The notes under the pieces: generated by a model
What the model saw: only the letters and a program-made list of their open reading frames with translations
Databases searched by the model: none
Told to the model about the DNA's origin: nothing
Translations under genes and position numbers: made by a program
From: Serilophus lunatus
Lineage: Eukaryota; Chordata; Aves; Passeriformes; Eurylaimidae
Length of the DNA: 64,000 bases
Direction of reading: 5' to 3'
Assembly (NCBI GenBank): GCA_013399895.1
Contig: VXBA01001570.1
Location: forward strand, 507,488 to 571,487
In this document: piece by piece, positions 59,930 through 64,000 of the stretch
How the letters are laid out: the number at the start of each line of letters is the position of its first letter
Numbering within the stretch: position 1 is the stretch's first letter

Positions 59930-60015
59930 TGGTACCCTGGGTGTAAATCCAACCCTGCTCTGCCGGCAGGACAGTGATGATTTACATCAGTGAAAATGGG
60001 AGCAAAATTCATTGG
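59930..60015. repeat. Fossil hairpin-type repeat copy
   Basis: CCCTGGGTGTAAATCCAACC forms the left arm; GATGATTTACATCAGTGAAAA and GGGAGCAAAATTCATTGG form the right. This agrees with the CTGGTGTAAATCC...GATTTACACCAG design and the AGAATTTGGCC flank of the other copies. Confidence 0.45.
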
Positions 60016-60570
60016 AATTAGCCTGCTGAGATGGTTTGATCTGATCATTAGGATGGGTAATTAGAAGCACATGAGCCTGTAGCCCCCCACACTCCCACTC
60101 CAAGAACTATCCCCAAGTTAAGCAGAACTCTAATTTTAGCTCACCACTTTCACAGCATTATTATTTCCCAGTTCTACTTTGCTGAGCTCCTTCCAGGATC
60201 CCTTTCCTCCCTCTCCAAGCAACACACAAATTATGACACTTTTCCTTTGAGGATTGTGGGTCCTGGGAGTATTAAACTCCAAGACCTCTTCTTACAAGAT
60301 CAGCAGCTTTGCTTTGCAAACTCAAGGACTTCAGAAAACTTGGAGCAGATCCAGGTTCAGGGGAACTTAACATAGATGTGACAAGGGCTCCCTGGTGCTA
60401 GAGTAATAAATAATAATTAATAATAATTAATCACTTAATGGCGAGGTTCCCTGATCAGCCGTGATCACAATTTCATGGCTGATATCACCATGCTTTGAGA
60501 CAGATACGACAGGCTTGACCTTTCCTCCTCACCAGCTTTATGCTGTTATAATTTTGTTAAGCCAAACCCT
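60016..60570. other. Unique DNA with AT-rich simple repeat
   Basis: 60403-60431 is a TAATAATTAATAATAATTAA simple repeat. Immediately right, ATCAGCC (60454-60460) and GGCTGAT (60477-60483), with GTGAT and ATCAC nested, form a small inverted repeat. Confidence 0.6.
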
Positions 60571-60635
60571 CAGCTTGTGTAAATCAGCACAGCTAGGGTG
60601 ACTTCTGATTTATGCCAGTACAGGAAGGGAATCAC
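60571..60635. repeat. Fossil hairpin-type repeat copy
   Basis: CAGCTTGTGTAAATCAGCAC and AGCTAGGGTGACTTCTGATT, then TATGCCAG, correspond to the arms and centre (GTGTAAATCAGCATAGCTCC, GACTTC, GATTTACACCAG) of the hairpin repeat. Confidence 0.45.
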
Positions 60636-61249
60636 ATCCCCTACATATTTTACCAGCCTAACAACCTAACACATAGTAAGGCAGGGAGTCAGAGTAGGAC
60701 TCTCTTTTCCTGAAACTGCCGTCTCTCACCTGCAGAGAGGAAAATAAAATCAGCTTTCAGACTTCTAGGTGTGATTGCTTCAGGGTCAGGAAGGGGAAAC
60801 TCATTCTGTCTCCCCTCCCATGCAATTGGTATTCTCCTCCTTCACCATGTCACATGGCAGCTGAATTAGTGCTACGCAGCCTAATTACAGTTGATCACCT
60901 CTGGAACATCAGATTTCAGGCAGTGAAAGAGGGACCGTGTATTTGTAGCTGCATCCCAAATCCTCCCCGACTTTCTAGGGGAAAAGAGTAAGAAGAGAAA
61001 CACTCCTTCCACCCCCAGAAGAGCTTTTAATATTCCTTTCTTCCTCCTCCCGTGGCTCTTTTGACTTTTCCAGAGGCTGCAGCAAACTGCCTTCCTGATT
61101 GAAGCGAACTCTCTCTTAAGGCTTTATCTCTTGAACAGACTCGAGTTGTTCTGGCCCAGTGCTCTCCTGTGTGGGAACCCTCCCCACTCCTGATGTTCTT
61201 ATTATCCTCATTGTCATCGGCCTGAGTCATTGTGGGCCCGTTTTGCTAC
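60636..61249. other. Unique non-coding DNA
   Basis: Nothing recognised. Confidence 0.5.
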
Positions 61250-61545
61250 GCTCCCTGGAACAGCCTGTGATAAAGGCACTTCCACGTTATTATTGCTTTG
61301 GAGAAGTTCTTTTTATTTCTTCTACAGGCAAACAATAATCTAAGGAGCCATATTGGAGGTAACGCATTAGGAAGTGCCTGCTTTATTATCAGCACAATAT
61401 GGGCCTGTAATCTGATAATGATAAAAATCTGCCCCTTTGCTTTGGCTCTTATCATTTAATTGGAGCGAAGGAGCACATTCGTTTGTTAATAATTTTATAA
61501 TTGGTGCTATCTGCCGAGCCCCATCAAAGGAACCGTGCACAACAA
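61250..61545. promoter_or_regulatory. Possible conserved non-coding element (best candidate)
   Basis: Unique AT-rich DNA with ACAATAATCTAAGGAGCC (SOX-like), AATCTGATAATGATAAAAAT, CTCTTATCATTTAATTGG (GATA plus homeodomain) and TTTGTTAATAATTTTATAATT followed by GG, with isolated CpG (CTACGCTCC, CCACGTTATT, TAACGCATTAGG, GAGCGAAGG, ATTCGTTTG) kept in AT-rich context. No frame runs through it. A constrained enhancer of a distant gene is the most natural reading, but it rests on motif content alone. Confidence 0.28.
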
Positions 61546-62363
61546 CTGCTTCCAGTGCACACCACCTCGCTGCAAAAACGAGCTTTATGGCATTTAAATG
61601 TTCCTGTTAGTGTTTGCAGTGCCCCTTCAGGGCACGCAGCCCACCTCCAGCACCTGCAGCTCAGCGCTAAGCCCACCTTTGTGTGCTCCCCCAGCCTACA
61701 CACGGACCCACGTGCTGCTACCAGGGGAGCTGGTGGCTTTTGCAATCCCTTCTGTTCTGCTTTAGCTAGACATCCCAATATTTTGACAATGCAGGGATGT
61801 GTCTCTTCACACTTGTGTCTCCCAGCCCGACTCACCTGAGGCGTCTCCGCCATCTGCTCCTGAGCAGAGACAGCTGGATCCACGCGGGGTGTGAAGGGAA
61901 GCACCCGCCAAAGGGTTTGTTTCCCCCAGCAATGAAAACACCGAGGATGTGTCTACACTGACAGCCAAGTCAGAGCCAAGTCCGTTCCCAACTCCAGGCC
62001 CACACGGCGGGGCTCAGCCCCATGGCTCCGTGGAGGTGAGGCCCAGCTGAGCCTGTCAGCTCCGTGCCAAGGAAATGCACTGAATTAGCCCCGAGTTGCT
62101 ACAGCTCAATCCACCAAGTGCTGGCCTGAGCTTGGCAGCTCTTCCCCACAGCATGGGCACTTTGGCTGCAGCTACAAGCACAGCAAGGCAAAACAAACAG
62201 GCCACAGGTTGCTCTTTTGCCTGAGGGTAAATAGCATGGCTTGGCTAGTTGCCATATAGCTGAAGTCTTCCTCTTTCTCCCCCAAAGGCCTCATCACTGC
62301 TGCAGTCAAAGTGGCTTTTGGGATGAGGTGGGATGAGGTGTCTGTTGGGGGGGGGATCCTGAA
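61546..62363. other. Unique non-coding DNA, slightly GC-rich
   Basis: CpG is moderately frequent near 61985-62060, short of an island. A G9 run lies at 62347-62355. Confidence 0.45.
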
Positions 62364-62560
62364 TCTCTACTCAGCCCTGCTGAGGCACATCTGGAGTGCT
62401 GTGTCCAGTGCTGGGCTCCTCAGGACGAGAGACACAGAGCTCCTGGAGTGGGTCCAGCGAGGGTCACGGAGGTGATGAAGGGGCTGGAGCATCTCTCTTC
62501 CAAGGAAAGGCTGAGGGAGCTGGGGCTGTTCGGCCTCGAGAGGAGACAATGGGCTGCTGC
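62364..62560 (+). mobile_element. CR1 LINE internal fragment (ORF2 C-terminal region)
   Basis: TCTGGAGTGCTGTGTCCAGT, GCTGGGCTCCTCAGGACGAG, GAGCTCCTGGAGTGGGTCCA, GGGGCTGGAGCATCTCTCTT and CTGAGGGAGCTGGGGCTGTT are the ORF2 C-terminal region of CR1. Unlike the other copies it lacks the 3' terminus, so it was broken after insertion. Confidence 0.88.
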
Positions 62561-64000
62561 TCTTGCAGTGCTGACAGAGAACAGGCATTTAACAATTAGA
62601 CATTTAGATCCTGACATAACAGGAACCAGATCCTAAGGAGAGCAGCTTCTGCCTTGAGCTGCCCTTGAGCAGGCAGGGACCACCTGCCTCCTTCATCGGG
62701 GTCTTGCACAGTCTCCACGTCCCATCTCCTGCCCACCCAGATGGCAGCAATGGGAATGGGCAGTGAAACAAAACCAAGGAAAAGAACAAGTATAATGAAA
62801 AACTGAGGCTGATGAATTCACTTGACTCTAAAAGTGAAGAAAAACAGCCAAACTCATCAAATAAATGAGAAGAATAAATCCTGCCTCAGCCACACCACTG
62901 TGGCACCTGAATAGCAGCACAGACTCCAGGCCTGAGGCAAAGCCTGCTCTGCCTAGAGGGAGGAAACCATGGCAGACAGCTGGGTTTGGGAGCACCACAC
63001 TGACTGTTTAAGGCACCATCACTTCACCTCAAGTCTGGTTGCATGTCCTGCCCACCCTGCTGTTTCACAGACTCTTATGAACCCTGGAGTTGTCCCTGTG
63101 ACCAAATGACTCAGCAGCACCATTAAAACCTCCTCATCTTCCCACGCTGTGGCCTCACTTTACCAACCCCAAGAACTGAGAAATCGGGGCTAATCCTTTT
63201 AATAGGGCTTGCTGACACCAGGCACCTGGATTTCTGCAAGGTCCCTTCTTGAAACAGCCCCTCTTTACCTCCCAAAAGAGGAACAGCATGAGGCAGCTGC
63301 AGAGGTGAGGGCAGGATGTGTGAATCTTTGCCAAAGTGCTCTTTTCAGACTTATTTTAGGGCAAAATCTGATGCTGTGCTGTGGAAAATTTGTAGGAATT
63401 TTCTGGTGCCTTCCAGGAATTCCTGAGTCTAAAAGCTCTTGAGGTTTTCCCAGCTGGGAATTTTCCCAAGACCTTCTCTGAATTTTTACAGGAATTTCTT
63501 GATTGAGAAGAGTTCCATGCCCAGGATTTCCTGGAAAGCTCTGGAACCCCACAGTTCAGCAACCTGTCATTAAAATGATTCGGACAGAAGCTGAGAAAAA
63601 AAGTTATCCCAGGCTCCCCCACTGTCAGCTTCTTCCCAACACTCTGATCTGTTTATGCATCACAGAGGAATTTAAAAAAAAAAATTAACAAAACTGATTA
63701 AATTTACATTTGACCTTTTCACATCTGGGTAGGTCTATTGAGGCACCAATCAAAGGGAGAGCAAAAAAACCAACCCTCAGTCTTCAGTCATCCTTTAGAA
63801 GAGCTCTGTGTATGCCATCTGTGTGTGCAGGGATGGCAGCATAAAGGGAAAAGAGGAAAAAACCCACAAGCTTTGCCTGCCAGATGCTGGCAGGGTCTGG
63901 AGGGGACATCAGGAGCCTCGTGCTGCCCTCGGTTGGGGCTGCATTGGGACCTGCTCCACAGTTCTGCTTTCCAGGCCAGGGCTGCCCCAGGCACAGAGAT
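62561..64000. other. Unique non-coding DNA to the window end
   Basis: No gene or known repeat recognised. 63390-63530 is rich in GGAATT words (for example AGGAATTTTCTGG, AGGAATTCCTGAG, GGGAATTTTCCC and AGGAATTTCTTG), which may be a worn satellite-like or LTR sequence. Confidence 0.45.

Overview
The window looks like avian nuclear DNA, from a gene-poor intergenic or deep intronic stretch. The bird call rests on about 15 fragments of the non-LTR retrotransposon CR1. Each ends with, or is truncated from, the typical avian CR1 3' terminus (AGAATCACAGAATATGCTGAGTTGG-like or GGACCTTTAAAGATCATCCAGTTCC-like, here mostly reverse complemented). CpG is depleted as in vertebrate DNA, and there are no primate or rodent type SINEs or L1. 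The CR1 subfamilies resemble those common in Neoaves, perhaps a songbird, but the species cannot be fixed from this sequence.

I find no convincing protein-coding gene, no tRNA or rRNA gene, and no CpG island of promoter quality. The open frames present are short, lack recognisable domains, and many are the CR1 sense strand read through. The only recognisable protein-coding relics are decayed C-terminal pieces of the CR1 ORF2 protein (for example 22060-22165, +).

Layout: 1-310 holds two very old amniote repeats. CR1 fragments lie at 1.0, 6.2, 6.7, 15.5, 20.7, 21.8, 22.3, 25.7, 30.1, 41.5, 42.2, 45.7, 46.7, 50.4 and 62.4 kb, about evenly split between strands. Between them lie fossil tRNA-type (MIR/CORE-like) SINE copies at about 0.1, 5.9-6.2, 23.8, 24.0, 43.5, 48.1 and 57.7 kb. 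Several diverged copies of palindromic elements built around GTGTAAATC...GATTTACAC or GGCCAGATTTT words lie at about 4.5, 4.6, 4.8, 6.0, 8.0, 24.5, 33.6, 59.9 and 60.6 kb. Simple repeats include a compound TG/TA microsatellite at 44.1 kb, a 4 x 21 bp minisatellite born inside a CR1 copy at 50.6 kb, a perfect 24 bp duplication at 34.5 kb, and purine tracts at 19.6 and 24.8 kb. Assembly flaws are one N at 44135 and a 42-N gap at 47597-47638.

The remaining unique DNA has several AT-rich, repeat-free blocks with homeodomain, GATA, SOX or octamer-like words (about 16.2, 19.8, 28.6, 40.2, 49.7, 55.9 and 61.4 kb). These could be conserved regulatory elements of a distant developmental gene. That is inference; cross-species alignment would decide it. 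I see no new multi-gene system here.
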